Assembly: GCA_030831315.1 (NCBI GenBank)
Contig: JAURLI010000011.1
Location: forward strand, 43,572 to 107,571
DNA: 64,000 nucleotides
Direction: 5' to 3'
DNA from: Alphaproteobacteria bacterium
GTDB taxonomy: Bacteria; Pseudomonadota; Alphaproteobacteria; SMXQ01
Positions 1 through 8,815 of the stretch are shown here, piece by piece (position 1 is the first letter of the stretch; every line of letters starts with the position of its first letter). The notes beneath the pieces are model-generated. The model ran no database searches. It was not told where the DNA came from and saw only the letters and a program-made list of their open reading frames with translations. The position numbers and the translations under genes were made by a program.

Positions 1-204
1 ATTGGCGATCGACTTGGCGAAGATCCAGGTGATCGCCGCACTTGCCACCAGCAGCCACAGGCCCGGCGCCGCGCCGCGTGCATCGGCGCCCGCGAAGAAC
101 TGCGCAGGCGTCACCGCCTGGGGCGTGAGGCGCAGGACGATCAGGCAGTAAGCGGCAAGAACCAGCCACGGCAGGGCGAAAGAAAAGCTCATGTCCATCA
201 TCAT
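1..204 (-). CDS. Probable sodium:solute symporter, N-terminal part (runs off the left edge)
   Basis: The 68 codons that are present encode a hydrophobic N-terminus. A first membrane segment is followed by an ADARGAAPGLWLLVASAAIT stretch and then WIFAKSIAN. That opening resembles the first two helices of sodium:solute symporter (SSS) family transporters. Several in-frame ATG codons (204, 201, 198, 192) could start it and no clear ribosome binding site separates them, so 204 is only the longest choice. The rest of the gene lies outside the window, so substrate and subfamily cannot be judged. Moderate confidence in the family, based on N-terminal pattern only. Confidence 0.55.
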   Translation of the reverse strand, partial: MMMDMSFSFALPWLVLAAYCLIVLRLTPQAVTPAQFFAGADARGAAPGLWLLVASAAITWIFAKSIAN

Positions 205-264
205 CGCGCCATCATGGCAGCGGTGCGGTCCGCCGTAAAATAACGGCCAATAACAAGTCGGTGA

Positions 265-2739
265 TCAGTGCCGGCGGTGGTCCCCGTCGTCCGGCGCGGC
301 GCTTCGTGCGAAGTGGCGCGCAGATTCCGCGAATCCGGCGAGACGCGCCTCGACGCGCGCGTTGATCGTACCCTCGGCGAACTTGCCGTCGGCCCCGCGT
401 TCGCCCGCCGCCATGCCGGTCAGGAGCGCGATGCCCTCGTCGATGGTGGCGACGGCATGGATGTGGAACCTGCCCGCGCGCACCGCCTCGACCACGTCAT
501 GGCGCAGCATCAGGTGCTGGACGTTGGACGCCGGGATCATGACGCCCTGATCGCCCGTCAGTCCCGCCTGGGAACAGACGTCGAAAAAGCCCTCGATCTT
601 CTCGTTGACGCCGCCGATGGCCTGCACCTGTCCGTGCTGGTTGACGGACCCGGTAACGGCTAAATTCTGCTTGATCGGGACATCGGCCAGCGCCGACAGC
701 AGCGCGTAAAGCTCGGCCGATGATGCGCTGTCGCCGTCGACCCCGCCGTAGGATTGTTCGAAGACGAGGCTGGCGCCGAGCGACAGCGGCATGTCCTGGC
801 AATAACGCGCACCAAGGAAGGCCGACAGGATCAGCACGCCCTTCGAATGCAGCGGCCCGCCGAGTTCGACTTCGCGTTCGATGTCCACGACCTGCCCGCG
901 GCCGAGACGCACGCGCGCGGTAATGCGCGCGGGATGGCCGAACGGAAATTTCCCGAGCTGCATGACCGACAGCCCGTTGACCTGGCCGACGGCCGCGCCC
1001 TTCGTGTCGATCAGTATGGTCTTGCGCGCGATCTGTTCGTAGGACAGCTGGCGGACGCGGTCGGCGCGGCGGATCTTGGCGTCGATGGCAAGCTGCACGT
1101 CTTCCGCCGTGACATGGGCGTTTTCGTTGGTCATCGCCCAGTAATCGGATTCAGCCAGCAGGTCGCAAAGGCTGCGGATGTGGGTCGAAACCTTTTCCGC
1201 GTCTTCCGCCATGCGCGAAGCGTGCTCGATGACGCGCGCGATGGCACCCGCCTCGAAGGGGCGCAGCTTCTGGTGACGGATAACCTTGGCCAGAAACCGC
1301 GCGAACATCTTCACGTTTTCCGGAGAGCGGGTCATGGTGTCCTCGAAGTCCACCTCGACCTTGAACAGCTCGCCGAATTCCGCGTCGTGCTGGCTGAGCA
1401 GGTAATAGATCATGCGGTCGCCCAGCAGAACGATCTTGAGGTTGAGCGGTACTGATTCCGGCTCCAGTGTAATCGTCGTCGCCACCGACATGATGCGTTC
1501 AGGGCTTTCGATGCGGATTTCGTGGGACTTGAGCGCGCGCTTGAGCGTTTCCCACGCAAACGGCGCCATCAGCACCTTTTCCGCATCGAGGATCAGATAA
1601 CCGCCGTTGGCGCGGTGCAGCGCGCCGGGCTGGATCAGCGTCAAGTCCGTGGTGAGCGCGCCGAAACGCGCGACATGCTCTATCCGGCCGATCAGGCTCT
1701 GCAGGTTCGGCAGGTCTTCGTAGACGACGGGGGCGCCCTGTCGGCGGCCGTTGTCGACCAGCAGGTTGACCGCGTAGCGCTTGAAGAACTGTCCGGATGC
1801 GTCCATCCCGGGCAAGGTTTCGCCGATGCTTTCGCCGTCGCCTTCCGCCTGTTCGAGTCCCGGGCTCGCGCTTTCGCCCGCGCGCATGAAGGCATCGGCG
1901 TGTTCGATCAGGTCCTTGCGCACCTGGTCGAGATAATTCTGCACGTCCGGCAGATCGCCATAGCGGTCGTGCAGGTCGTCGATCAGGTGGCCGACGGCGA
2001 AGACGGTGATGCTCTGGTTCAACTCGCGCAACTGGGTGCGGACGTCGCGCTCGAAAGCGGGCAATTCGGCCATCGCCGCGTGCAGCTTTTCCTGCAGTTC
2101 GGTGATGATCTGCCGGGTCTTTTCCTGCTCGTCCTCGGGCCACTTGGAAAAATTCTCGGGGCTGACGATTTCGCCATCGCGGATCGGCGCAAGGGCGAGC
2201 CCTGCGGGCGTACGCAGGATGGCGATGGACTTTTCCGTCGCCTCGCGCTGGACGTCGGCAAAGATGCGGTCATGGGCGGCGTGGAAGCGCGCGTCCAGTT
2301 CGCGTCGGCGGGTGCGGTATTCCTCGCCCTCGAAGGCGCGCGGGATCGCCGCCTGCGCCAGCTCGACGAGCTGCGCCATGTCGCGGCGGAACGGCGCGCC
2401 CTTGCCGGCGGGCAGCAGGATCATGTTGGGACGGTGCGGATTTTCGAAATTGTGGACGTAGCAGACGTCGGGCGGCGTCTCCATCTTCGTTGCGCGCCCT
2501 TCGAGGAACTGGCGCAGGGTCGAATGCTTGCCGGTGCCCGACGGGCCGGCGGCGAACATGTTGTAGCCTTCGCGGTCGATGCCGACGGCAAAGCGGATGG
2601 CATCCACCGCGCGGCTCTGGCCGACGATATGCAGGGGATCTTCGAGGTCGTCGGTGGTGCGGAAGCCCAGTTCCTGCGGGTTGCAGCGACGGCGCAACTC
2701 GTCCGGGGCAAGGGATCGGGGAAGTTTCGGTTCGGTCAC
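265..2739 (-). CDS. Lon-like ATP-dependent protease (LonB/YcbZ-type, COG1067)
   Basis: An 824-residue AAA+ serine protease expected to degrade or quality-control cytosolic proteins. The Walker A motif GPSGTGK is at 65-71. A long charged helical insert follows (about 130-290). The Lon proteolytic domain is C-terminal, with the Ser671 (GDSASSAE) and Lys714 (NEKIEGF) dyad; the 43-residue spacing equals that of E. coli Lon. The N-terminal substrate domain of classical Lon is absent, which places it with the LonB/YcbZ group. The start is GTG at 2739, preceded by GAGAGGAA. It follows a small metallopeptidase gene by 22 bp on the same strand, so the two are probably cotranscribed. The family is clear; substrates are unknown. 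Confidence 0.9.
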   Translation of the reverse strand: MTEPKLPRSLAPDELRRRCNPQELGFRTTDDLEDPLHIVGQSRAVDAIRFAVGIDREGYNMFAAGPSGTGKHSTLRQFLEGRATKMETPPDVCYVHNFENPHRPNMILLPAGKGAPFRRDMAQLVELAQAAIPRAFEGEEYRTRRRELDARFHAAHDRIFADVQREATEKSIAILRTPAGLALAPIRDGEIVSPENFSKWPEDEQEKTRQIITELQEKLHAAMAELPAFERDVRTQLRELNQSITVFAVGHLIDDLHDRYGDLPDVQNYLDQVRKDLIEHADAFMRAGESASPGLEQAEGDGESIGETLPGMDASGQFFKRYAVNLLVDNGRRQGAPVVYEDLPNLQSLIGRIEHVARFGALTTDLTLIQPGALHRANGGYLILDAEKVLMAPFAWETLKRALKSHEIRIESPERIMSVATTITLEPESVPLNLKIVLLGDRMIYYLLSQHDAEFGELFKVEVDFEDTMTRSPENVKMFARFLAKVIRHQKLRPFEAGAIARVIEHASRMAEDAEKVSTHIRSLCDLLAESDYWAMTNENAHVTAEDVQLAIDAKIRRADRVRQLSYEQIARKTILIDTKGAAVGQVNGLSVMQLGKFPFGHPARITARVRLGRGQVVDIEREVELGGPLHSKGVLILSAFLGARYCQDMPLSLGASLVFEQSYGGVDGDSASSAELYALLSALADVPIKQNLAVTGSVNQHGQVQAIGGVNEKIEGFFDVCSQAGLTGDQGVMIPASNVQHLMLRHDVVEAVRAGRFHIHAVATIDEGIALLTGMAAGERGADGKFAEGTINARVEARLAGFAESARHFARSAAPDDGDHRRH

Positions 2740-2761
2740 GGCGTATTCCTCTCTGGGGCCG

Positions 2762-3172
2762 TCAGCCTTCGCCCTCGATTTTTTCCATTTCCTCGTCGCT
2801 GAAGCCGAAATGATGACCGATTTCGTGGATCAGCACATGGCGAACGATATCGGGCAGGGGCTCGTATGTCTCGACCCAATAATCGAGAATCGGCCGGCGG
2901 TAGAGAAAGATCATGTCGGGCAGGGCCCCGGAATCGCCGACGCCCTTGAGGCCGATCGATACTCCTCGGTAAAGGCCGAGGATATCGAAGGGTGATTCCA
3001 GCGCCATCTCGGCACAGGTTTCCTCGTCGGGGAACTCCTCCACCCGGACGATCACGCCCTCGGCGTGACGGGCAAGGCGCGCCGGAATGGTAGCGAAGGC
3101 CTCGCGTGCCATGTCCTCGATATCGGCGGCGGACGGCGGTTCATGGTGTGGCGTGGCGGGCGCGTCGGTCAT
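2762..3172 (-). CDS. Small zincin-like metallopeptidase family protein
   Basis: 136 residues. A zinc-binding HEIGHHFGFSDEEM motif sits close to the C-terminus, as in the minimal metallopeptidase (zincin-like, COG3824-type) family of alphaproteobacteria and actinobacteria. There is no signal peptide, so it is probably cytosolic. HExxH supplies two zinc ligands and the catalytic Glu, and the third ligand is probably in the following acidic stretch. It lies 22 bp upstream of the Lon-like protease gene on the same strand, suggesting a shared proteolytic or quality-control role (inference). No substrate is known for the family. Confidence 0.8.
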   Translation of the reverse strand: MTDAPATPHHEPPSAADIEDMAREAFATIPARLARHAEGVIVRVEEFPDEETCAEMALESPFDILGLYRGVSIGLKGVGDSGALPDMIFLYRRPILDYWVETYEPLPDIVRHVLIHEIGHHFGFSDEEMEKIEGEG

Positions 3173-3203
3173 GGGGCAAGCCTAGCGTGCGCCCACGCCG
3201 GTG

Positions 3204-4142
3204 TCACGATGGCGCGCTGCCGGCGGCCTTGGCCTTTGCCCGGGCGCGGGCCGCGATCATCTCGCGCCGGGCGATGTAATAGCCCGATCCGACAATGATC
3301 AGCGCGCCCACCGCCTTCCAGAAGTCGGGCACTTCGGCGAACAGGGCGATGCCGAAAATGGTGGCAAAGACGAGGCGCGAATAATCGAAGGGCGTGACGA
3401 AGGACGTCTCGCCGGTACCGAAGCCGCGCGTCAGCGCCGCCTGTCCCGCTATGCCGACGACACCGATGCCGACCAGCCAGGCCCATTGTTCGGGCGTCGG
3501 CCAGACCCAGACCGTCAGCGCCGGGACCAGCGAAACGATCGAGCCGGTAATGGCGAACCACACGACGATGGTCGTCGTCGATTCGGTGCGCGACAACTGC
3601 TTGATGATGATGGCGATGGCGCCCGCGGTGAAGGCGCCCAGCAGCGCCACCAGTGCCACCGGATCAAAGGCGGCGGTGCCGGGGCGGACCATGATCAGCA
3701 CGCCGCTGAAGCCGACGACGGCCGCGATGGCGCGCCGCCAGCCCACCACTTCGCCGAGGAAAGGAATGGCCAGCGCCACGGCGAACAGCGGGCGCGAAAA
3801 GATGATGGCGACCGCTTCGGCAAGCGGCATGTGCTGGAACGAATAAAACACGCAGAACATGCCGAGCGTGCCGACCAGCGTGCGCGCCAGAAGCAGGAAA
3901 GGCCGCCCGGTCTTGAGCGCGCCCATGCCCGCGCGCATGATGAAGGGTGCCAGGGTCAATGCACCGAACAGGCAGCGGAAAAAGACGATCTGGAAGCTGT
4001 GGATGTCGCGCGCCATTTCCTTGACCATGGCGCCCATGGCGGTCAGCAGGAAGGCGGCCAGGATCACCCACATGGCGCCGCGGATGTTGGCGGGCAGCCG
4101 GTTGAAGGCCGCGCCCGCGCGGATGATCAGCGGGCGGATCAT
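3204..4142 (-). CDS. DMT-superfamily (EamA) transporter, second of a tandem pair
   Basis: 312 residues, about ten hydrophobic segments arranged as two EamA repeats, ending in a basic cytoplasmic tail (ARRE, then RARAKAKA). EamA proteins export or import small metabolites such as amino acids; the substrate cannot be read from the sequence. The frame stays open far upstream, but only from the ATG at 4142 does the protein look like an EamA transporter. That ATG overlaps the stop codon of the upstream paralogue as ATGA, which fixes the start and indicates translational coupling. Confidence 0.85.
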   Translation of the reverse strand: MIRPLIIRAGAAFNRLPANIRGAMWVILAAFLLTAMGAMVKEMARDIHSFQIVFFRCLFGALTLAPFIMRAGMGALKTGRPFLLLARTLVGTLGMFCVFYSFQHMPLAEAVAIIFSRPLFAVALAIPFLGEVVGWRRAIAAVVGFSGVLIMVRPGTAAFDPVALVALLGAFTAGAIAIIIKQLSRTESTTTIVVWFAITGSIVSLVPALTVWVWPTPEQWAWLVGIGVVGIAGQAALTRGFGTGETSFVTPFDYSRLVFATIFGIALFAEVPDFWKAVGALIIVGSGYYIARREMIAARARAKAKAAGSAPS

Positions 4143-5122
4143 GGCGTATCCCTCCGTGCCGGTGGCGGCGCGGCAAGCTCCGCCCCGCCCGTGCCCAGCG
4201 TCACCGTGCCGATGCGCTCGCCCTTGCGGGCGCGGGCGATCTGCGCTTCGCGATGGGCCATGTAGACGGTGGCGACCGCCATGACCGCGGCGCCGATCCA
4301 TGTCCAGCCGTCGGGGATTTCGGCGAAGATGATGAAGGCAATAGCTGCGGCGAAGGGCAGGCGTGCGTAATCGAAGGGCAGCACGATGGTCGCTTCGGTG
4401 ACGGCATAGGCGCGCGTCATCGCCATCTGTCCGATGGTGGCGAAGCCGCCCATGACGATCAGCATCATCGTTTCCGTCAACGTGGGCCAGCGCCAGAAGA
4501 AGACGGCGGGGATCAGCGACAGAGGCGTCAGGAAAAGCCCCATCCAGGTGACGATGGCGGCGGGGCTCTCGGTGCGCGACAGGATCTTCACCATGGTTAC
4601 CGAACAGGCGATGAAGACCGACGACAACAGAACCAGCAGCGCCGGTGTCGATACCGGGATGATGCCGGGCCGCAGGATGATCAGCGCGCCGGCGAAGCCC
4701 GCGGCCAGCGCCATGCTGCGGCGCAGACCCATGTGTTCGCGCAATACGACGACGGCGGCGACGGACGCGAACAGCGGCGCCGTGAACGACAGCGCCACCG
4801 CTTCGCCGAGCGGCATCAGGGTGATCGACCAGAACCACAGCAGCATCGCAGTCAGGCCGAATATGCCGCGCAGGGTATAGGCGCCGATGCGCTTCGTGCG
4901 CAGGCCGCCGAAGCCGACGCTTGCGATCCACGGCAGCATGAAGACGAGCCCGTAAAAATTACGCCAGAAGGTGATCTCGAATGGATGCATGTCCTTGCCC
5001 AGGATTCGCACCAGCACGGTCATCGATGCAAAAGCGGTGGAGGCGAGCAGCATCCAAGCGGCCCCGCGCAGGGGCGCGGGCGTCAGGCTCAGTTGATGGA
5101 GCAGGGTGCGGGCAAAAGACAT
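4139..5122 (-). CDS. DMT-superfamily (EamA) transporter, first of a tandem pair
   Basis: 327 residues with about ten membrane segments in two EamA halves. The N-terminus is short and basic; the C-terminus is hydrophilic (ending AAPPPARRDTP). It is clearly a paralogue of the next gene, sharing features such as FEITFWRNFYG versus FQIVFFRCLFG and the PFDYARLPFA versus PFDYSRLVFA segment. The stop overlaps the start of that gene by four bases. The pair could act independently or as a two-component exporter; the sequence does not decide. It is divergent from the SpoU methyltransferase gene. Confidence 0.85.
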   Translation of the reverse strand: MSFARTLLHQLSLTPAPLRGAAWMLLASTAFASMTVLVRILGKDMHPFEITFWRNFYGLVFMLPWIASVGFGGLRTKRIGAYTLRGIFGLTAMLLWFWSITLMPLGEAVALSFTAPLFASVAAVVVLREHMGLRRSMALAAGFAGALIILRPGIIPVSTPALLVLLSSVFIACSVTMVKILSRTESPAAIVTWMGLFLTPLSLIPAVFFWRWPTLTETMMLIVMGGFATIGQMAMTRAYAVTEATIVLPFDYARLPFAAAIAFIIFAEIPDGWTWIGAAVMAVATVYMAHREAQIARARKGERIGTVTLGTGGAELAAPPPARRDTP

Positions 5123-5214
5123 CGGCGCAACTTACGCCCGAAGTGCCGGGCGAGGAAGCGCGCGCTTTGCCCCGGCAAACTTGCCAAACGGCGAGGCTCG
5201 GGGGATGCTGCGCC

Positions 5215-5790
5215 ATGCGCGGTTATTTCGGCATCGGCGTCGAGGGCCTGTCCAAGCCCATGAACGCAGGCAATCTGTTCCGTTCGGCCCACGCCTTCGG
5301 TGCATCCTTCATTTTTTCCATCGCCGCCGAATACCAGTATGCGCGCGTGCGTCATGCCGACACCTCGAACGCGCCGTCGGAAGTCCCGCTGCATGAATTC
5401 GCGACGCTCGCCGATCTGCGCCTGCCCCAGGGCTGCCAGATGGTCGGGGTCGAAATGACCGACGATGCGGTGGACCTGCCATCGTTCCGCCATCCGCGAC
5501 AGGCGGCCTATGTTTTCGGGCCCGAGCGCGGCAGCCTGTCGCCCGCCCTGATCGCCATGTGCGCCCATGTGGTGAAGATCCCGACGCGGTTCTGCATCAA
5601 CGTGGCGACCGCCGGGGCCATCGTCATGTACGACCGGCTCTTGTCCATGGGCCGGCATGCCGAGCGCCCGGTGATGCCGGGGGGCGAAGGCCTGCCGCCG
5701 CCCGCCCATGTCTCGGGCGGGCCGGTGCGCCGGCGCACCCAGGGCTGGGTAACGCCCCGGCCGGTCCGGCGGCCGGCCAACAACGGCTGA
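5215..5790 (+). CDS. SpoU/TrmH-family RNA 2'-O-methyltransferase
   Basis: 191 residues. The three SPOUT motifs are visible: NAGNLFRSAHAFGA near the N-terminus, FGPERGSLS in the middle, and IPTRFCINVATAGAIVMYDR towards the C-terminus, which together form the trefoil knot that binds S-adenosylmethionine. The expected reaction is ribose 2'-O-methylation of a tRNA or rRNA. The C-terminal 40 residues are Pro/Arg-rich (RRRTQGWVTPRPVRRP) and may contact RNA. The frame is open further upstream, but homology begins at the ATG at 5215. Target nucleotide unknown. Confidence 0.85.
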   Translation: MRGYFGIGVEGLSKPMNAGNLFRSAHAFGASFIFSIAAEYQYARVRHADTSNAPSEVPLHEFATLADLRLPQGCQMVGVEMTDDAVDLPSFRHPRQAAYVFGPERGSLSPALIAMCAHVVKIPTRFCINVATAGAIVMYDRLLSMGRHAERPVMPGGEGLPPPAHVSGGPVRRRTQGWVTPRPVRRPANNG

Positions 5791-5837
5791 TCTCTAACGG
5801 CTGACAAGCGCGCCGACAGGCGATATTAATAGCCCCC

Positions 5838-6356
5838 ATGAAGACCGTTTTATGCCCTTTCGCGCTCGTGTTTGCCGCCGCCGTGACGGCTGGTGCCGTC
5901 CATGCGGCCGACAAGCAGACTTTCCTCGGCCAGCATGGCGACTGGTATACGTACCGCCTCAACGATGACGGCGCGCGCACCTGCTACATGGTTTCGAAGC
6001 CCGTACGCAGCCGCGGCAAGTTCAAGAAGCGTGGCGATGTCGTTGCCTTCATCACCCATCGCCCGAAGGAAGGCGAACGCGACGTCATCAACTTCCAGGC
6101 CGGCTTCACCTACAAGGCGAACAGCACGGTCGCGGTGAAGATCGGGGACAGCTCGTTCTCGCTGTTCACATCGAAGGACACTTCGTGGTCGCGCAGCCCG
6201 AGCGACGACAAGGCGATCATCGGCGCGATGATCAAGGGCAACACGATGGATGTATCCGGCACGCCGTCGCGCGGCGGGCAGATCACGGATACGTATTCGC
6301 TGCGGGGTTTCACCGCGGCCTACAAGAAGATCACCCAGGCCTGCGGCCTCAAGTAG
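5838..6356 (+). CDS. Invasion-associated locus B (IalB) family protein
   Basis: 172 residues with a cleavable signal peptide ([23 protein letters not shown]). The mature part opens with a GDWYTYRL segment and holds two cysteines, one in ARTCYMVSK and one near the end (ITQACGLK), that could form a disulfide. This matches the IalB family, periplasmic or outer-membrane-associated proteins first linked to Bartonella invasion but widespread in free-living alphaproteobacteria. It ends 22 bp before rlmN and may share its transcript. The molecular function of the family is not established. Confidence 0.8.
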   Translation: MKTVLCPFALVFAAAVTAGAVHAADKQTFLGQHGDWYTYRLNDDGARTCYMVSKPVRSRGKFKKRGDVVAFITHRPKEGERDVINFQAGFTYKANSTVAVKIGDSSFSLFTSKDTSWSRSPSDDKAIIGAMIKGNTMDVSGTPSRGGQITDTYSLRGFTAAYKKITQACGLK

Positions 6357-6378
6357 TCCGCACGACGAGGACAGAACC

Positions 6379-7527
6379 ATGACTGCCGAAGTCGCCACCC
6401 CCGCCACCCGGGCGGAGGGCCAAGCCGCCGATGGGCGCCGCCGCCTGATCGGCATGGACCGCGACGATTTTGCCGCTTTCATCGCCGAAATCGGCGAAAA
6501 GCCGTTCCGCGCCAACCAGCTCTGGCACTGGGTCTATGGCAAGGGCGCGGCCGGCTTCGAGGACATGACGACGCTCGCGAAGTCGCTGCGGGCAGCCTTG
6601 GCCGAAACCGCGACGCTGGCGCGCCCCGTTGCGGCCGAGGACAAGCTGTCGAGCGATGCCACGCGCAAGTGGTTGTTCCGCTTGCCCGATAATGAACTGG
6701 TCGAGACCGTCTACATCCCGACAGTGGAGCGCGGCACGCTCTGCATGTCGTCCCAGGTTGGTTGCACGCTGACCTGTTCGTTCTGTCACACGGGCACGCA
6801 GAGGCTTGTTCGCAACCTCGATGCTGGGGAGATCGTCGGCCAGCTGATGGCCGCGCGCGACGCGCTCGGCGAATGGGCGCTCGGTTCGGCCGAGCGCCTG
6901 ATCACCAACCTCGTCATGATGGGCATGGGCGAGCCGCTCTACAATTTCGACGAGGTCAAGAAGGCCCTTCGCATCATCATGGATGCCGAAGGCCTCGCCA
7001 TCTCGAAACGGCGCATCACCTTGTCGACATCGGGTGTGGTGCCAATGATGGCGCGCTGCGGCGAAGAAATCGGCGTCAACCTTGCCGTGTCGCTGCACGC
7101 CGTGCGCGACGACCTGCGCGATATCCTGGTGCCGCTCAACCGCAAGTACCCGATCGCGGAGCTTTTGGATGCCTGCCGTGCCTATCCCGGCGTGCACAAT
7201 GCGCGGCGCATCACCTTCGAATACGTGATGCTGAAAGGCGTGAACGACAGCGAAGCGGATGCGCGCGAGCTGGTGCGCCTGCTCAGCGGCATTCCGGCCA
7301 AGACCAACCTGATCCCGTTCAATCCGTGGCCGGGGGCGCCCTACGAATGCTCGACGCCCGAGGCGATCCGGCGTTTCGCCGAGATCGTCAATGCGGGCGG
7401 CCTGTCCGCCCCGGTGCGCGAGCCGCGCGGGCGTGACATCGGCGCCGCCTGTGGCCAGCTCAAGACCGCCAGTATTCGCCTGACCGCCCGCCAGCGGGCC
7501 GCTCAGGCGGGTGGGGACGCCGCCTGA
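6379..7527 (+). CDS. rlmN: Dual-specificity 23S rRNA A2503 / tRNA A37 C2-methyltransferase RlmN
   Basis: 382 residues. A radical-SAM enzyme that installs 2-methyladenosine at A2503 of 23S rRNA and position 37 of some tRNAs, tuning decoding fidelity. The radical-SAM cluster motif CxxxCxxC is at Cys129, Cys133 and Cys136 ([16 protein letters not shown]). A conserved late Cys in [10 protein letters not shown] is the mC-forming residue by homology. An N-terminal domain of about 100 residues precedes the barrel, as in RlmN. The start is ATG at 6379 with upstream GAGGACAG. Confidence 0.96.
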   Translation: MTAEVATPATRAEGQAADGRRRLIGMDRDDFAAFIAEIGEKPFRANQLWHWVYGKGAAGFEDMTTLAKSLRAALAETATLARPVAAEDKLSSDATRKWLFRLPDNELVETVYIPTVERGTLCMSSQVGCTLTCSFCHTGTQRLVRNLDAGEIVGQLMAARDALGEWALGSAERLITNLVMMGMGEPLYNFDEVKKALRIIMDAEGLAISKRRITLSTSGVVPMMARCGEEIGVNLAVSLHAVRDDLRDILVPLNRKYPIAELLDACRAYPGVHNARRITFEYVMLKGVNDSEADARELVRLLSGIPAKTNLIPFNPWPGAPYECSTPEAIRRFAEIVNAGGLSAPVREPRGRDIGAACGQLKTASIRLTARQRAAQAGGDAA

Positions 7528-7665
7528 GCGGTTTCCGGCCCCGCATTTACGAATTGCCGCTTTGGTGTTAGTTTGACTAGGACTTTAGAGCTTCTGCCGC
7601 ATTGCCGCGCCATTGGCGTGCTTGAACAAGCGGCCTAGAACCCCACCTGAAAGCCGAGATTCGCC

Positions 7666-8733
7666 ATGAACGTTCGCACCACCGCTTCTGCCGCCCTGAT
7701 CGCCGCCCTGGCCCTGGCAGGGGCTCCTGCCGTCGCCCAGGACATGAGCCACCCATCCGGCCAGTACCTCTCGATCCAGACGGGGTTCAGCTTCCTCAAG
7801 TCGGCGACCTTCACCGGGTCCGGCGTGAACAGCAGGGCCGGCTACGATGACGGTTTCGCCGGCGCGCTGGCCTTCGGCCATGCCTATGGCAATGGCGTGC
7901 GGGTCGAGGCCGAACTGGCCCGCCGCAAGAACGACTCAGATTATGCCTCCGGCAGTTCGGCGACCGGTTCAACCCGCGCCGACAGCCTGATGGTGAACGG
8001 TCTTTACGATTTTGCCGCGAGCAGCAGCTTCGTGCCTTACATCGGCGCCGGTCTCGGCCTTGCCCGTGTGAAGTCGAGCGTGTCGCCCATCGGCAGTTCG
8101 ACGGTTACCGGCGACGACACCACGCCTGCCTGGCAGGCGATGGTGGGTGCCGCGATCCCGCTCGGCAATGGTCTTGAAATCACGGCCGATCTTCGTCACT
8201 TCTCGACCCTCAATGATGCGAAGCTGGGACTTGCTTCTGGCACCGCGGTTGAAACGCCCTACCGCGACAACAGCGTCATGCTCGGTCTTCGTTGGCGTTT
8301 CGGCGCTCCGGCGGCAAAACCGCAGCCCGAACCGGTGGCAGCACCCGCGCCCGCACCCGCGCCGGCACCCGTCGCCAAGGCCGCGCCCGCACCGGCACCG
8401 GCAGCGCCGCGTTCGTTCCTGATCTTCTTCGATTGGGACAAGTCGAACATTCGCCCGGACGCCCAGAAGATTCTGGAGGCCGCTGCGGCAGCCGCCAAGT
8501 CCGGCGCCCGCGTCTCCATTCAGTTGACCGGCCATGCCGACCGCTCCGGCACCACGCGCTACAACCAGCGCCTGTCGGAGCGCCGCGCCAACGCGGCGAA
8601 GGCGGAGCTCGTCAAGCTCGGCCTTTCGTCGGGTTCGATTGCCACTGTCGGCCGCGGCGAATCCCAGCCGCTGGTTGCCACCGCCGACGGCGTGCGCGAG
8701 CCGCGTAACCGCCGCGTCGAGATCCAGTTCTAG
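7666..8733 (+). CDS. Outer-membrane beta-barrel protein with OmpA peptidoglycan-binding domain
   Basis: 355 residues with a signal peptide ending APAVAQ. Residues about 30-215 are a beta-barrel similar to OmpA-like porins, with alternating hydrophobic strands and a GLRWRFG closing strand. A low-complexity Ala/Pro linker (about 218-250) leads to a C-terminal OmpA domain (IFFDWDKSNIRP, LTGHADRSGTTRYNQRLSERRA), which binds peptidoglycan through Asp and Arg residues of that segment. It should tether the outer membrane to the wall. It stands alone and is followed by a strong bidirectional terminator. Confidence 0.9.
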   Translation: MNVRTTASAALIAALALAGAPAVAQDMSHPSGQYLSIQTGFSFLKSATFTGSGVNSRAGYDDGFAGALAFGHAYGNGVRVEAELARRKNDSDYASGSSATGSTRADSLMVNGLYDFAASSSFVPYIGAGLGLARVKSSVSPIGSSTVTGDDTTPAWQAMVGAAIPLGNGLEITADLRHFSTLNDAKLGLASGTAVETPYRDNSVMLGLRWRFGAPAAKPQPEPVAAPAPAPAPAPVAKAAPAPAPAAPRSFLIFFDWDKSNIRPDAQKILEAAAAAAKSGARVSIQLTGHADRSGTTRYNQRLSERRANAAKAELVKLGLSSGSIATVGRGESQPLVATADGVREPRNRRVEIQF

Positions 8734-8780
8734 TCTTTCGTCTGGGGGAGGGGCCGTTAACGCGGCCCGAAAAGAAAAAG

Positions 8781-8805
8781 CCCGCGAGTTTCTCGCGGGT
8801 TTTTT
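8781..8805 (+). terminator. Rho-independent terminator, probably bidirectional
   Basis: An eight-base-pair stem CCCGCGAG (8781-8788) / CTCGCGGG (8792-8799) with a TTT loop is followed by six T residues. The left flank is A-rich (GAAAAGAAAAAG), which gives a U-rich tail on the other strand. It therefore ends the OmpA-type gene on the plus strand and the convergent TRAP permease gene, whose stop is at 8816, on the minus strand. Confidence 0.88.
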
Positions 8806-8815
8806 CTTTGTCGGC

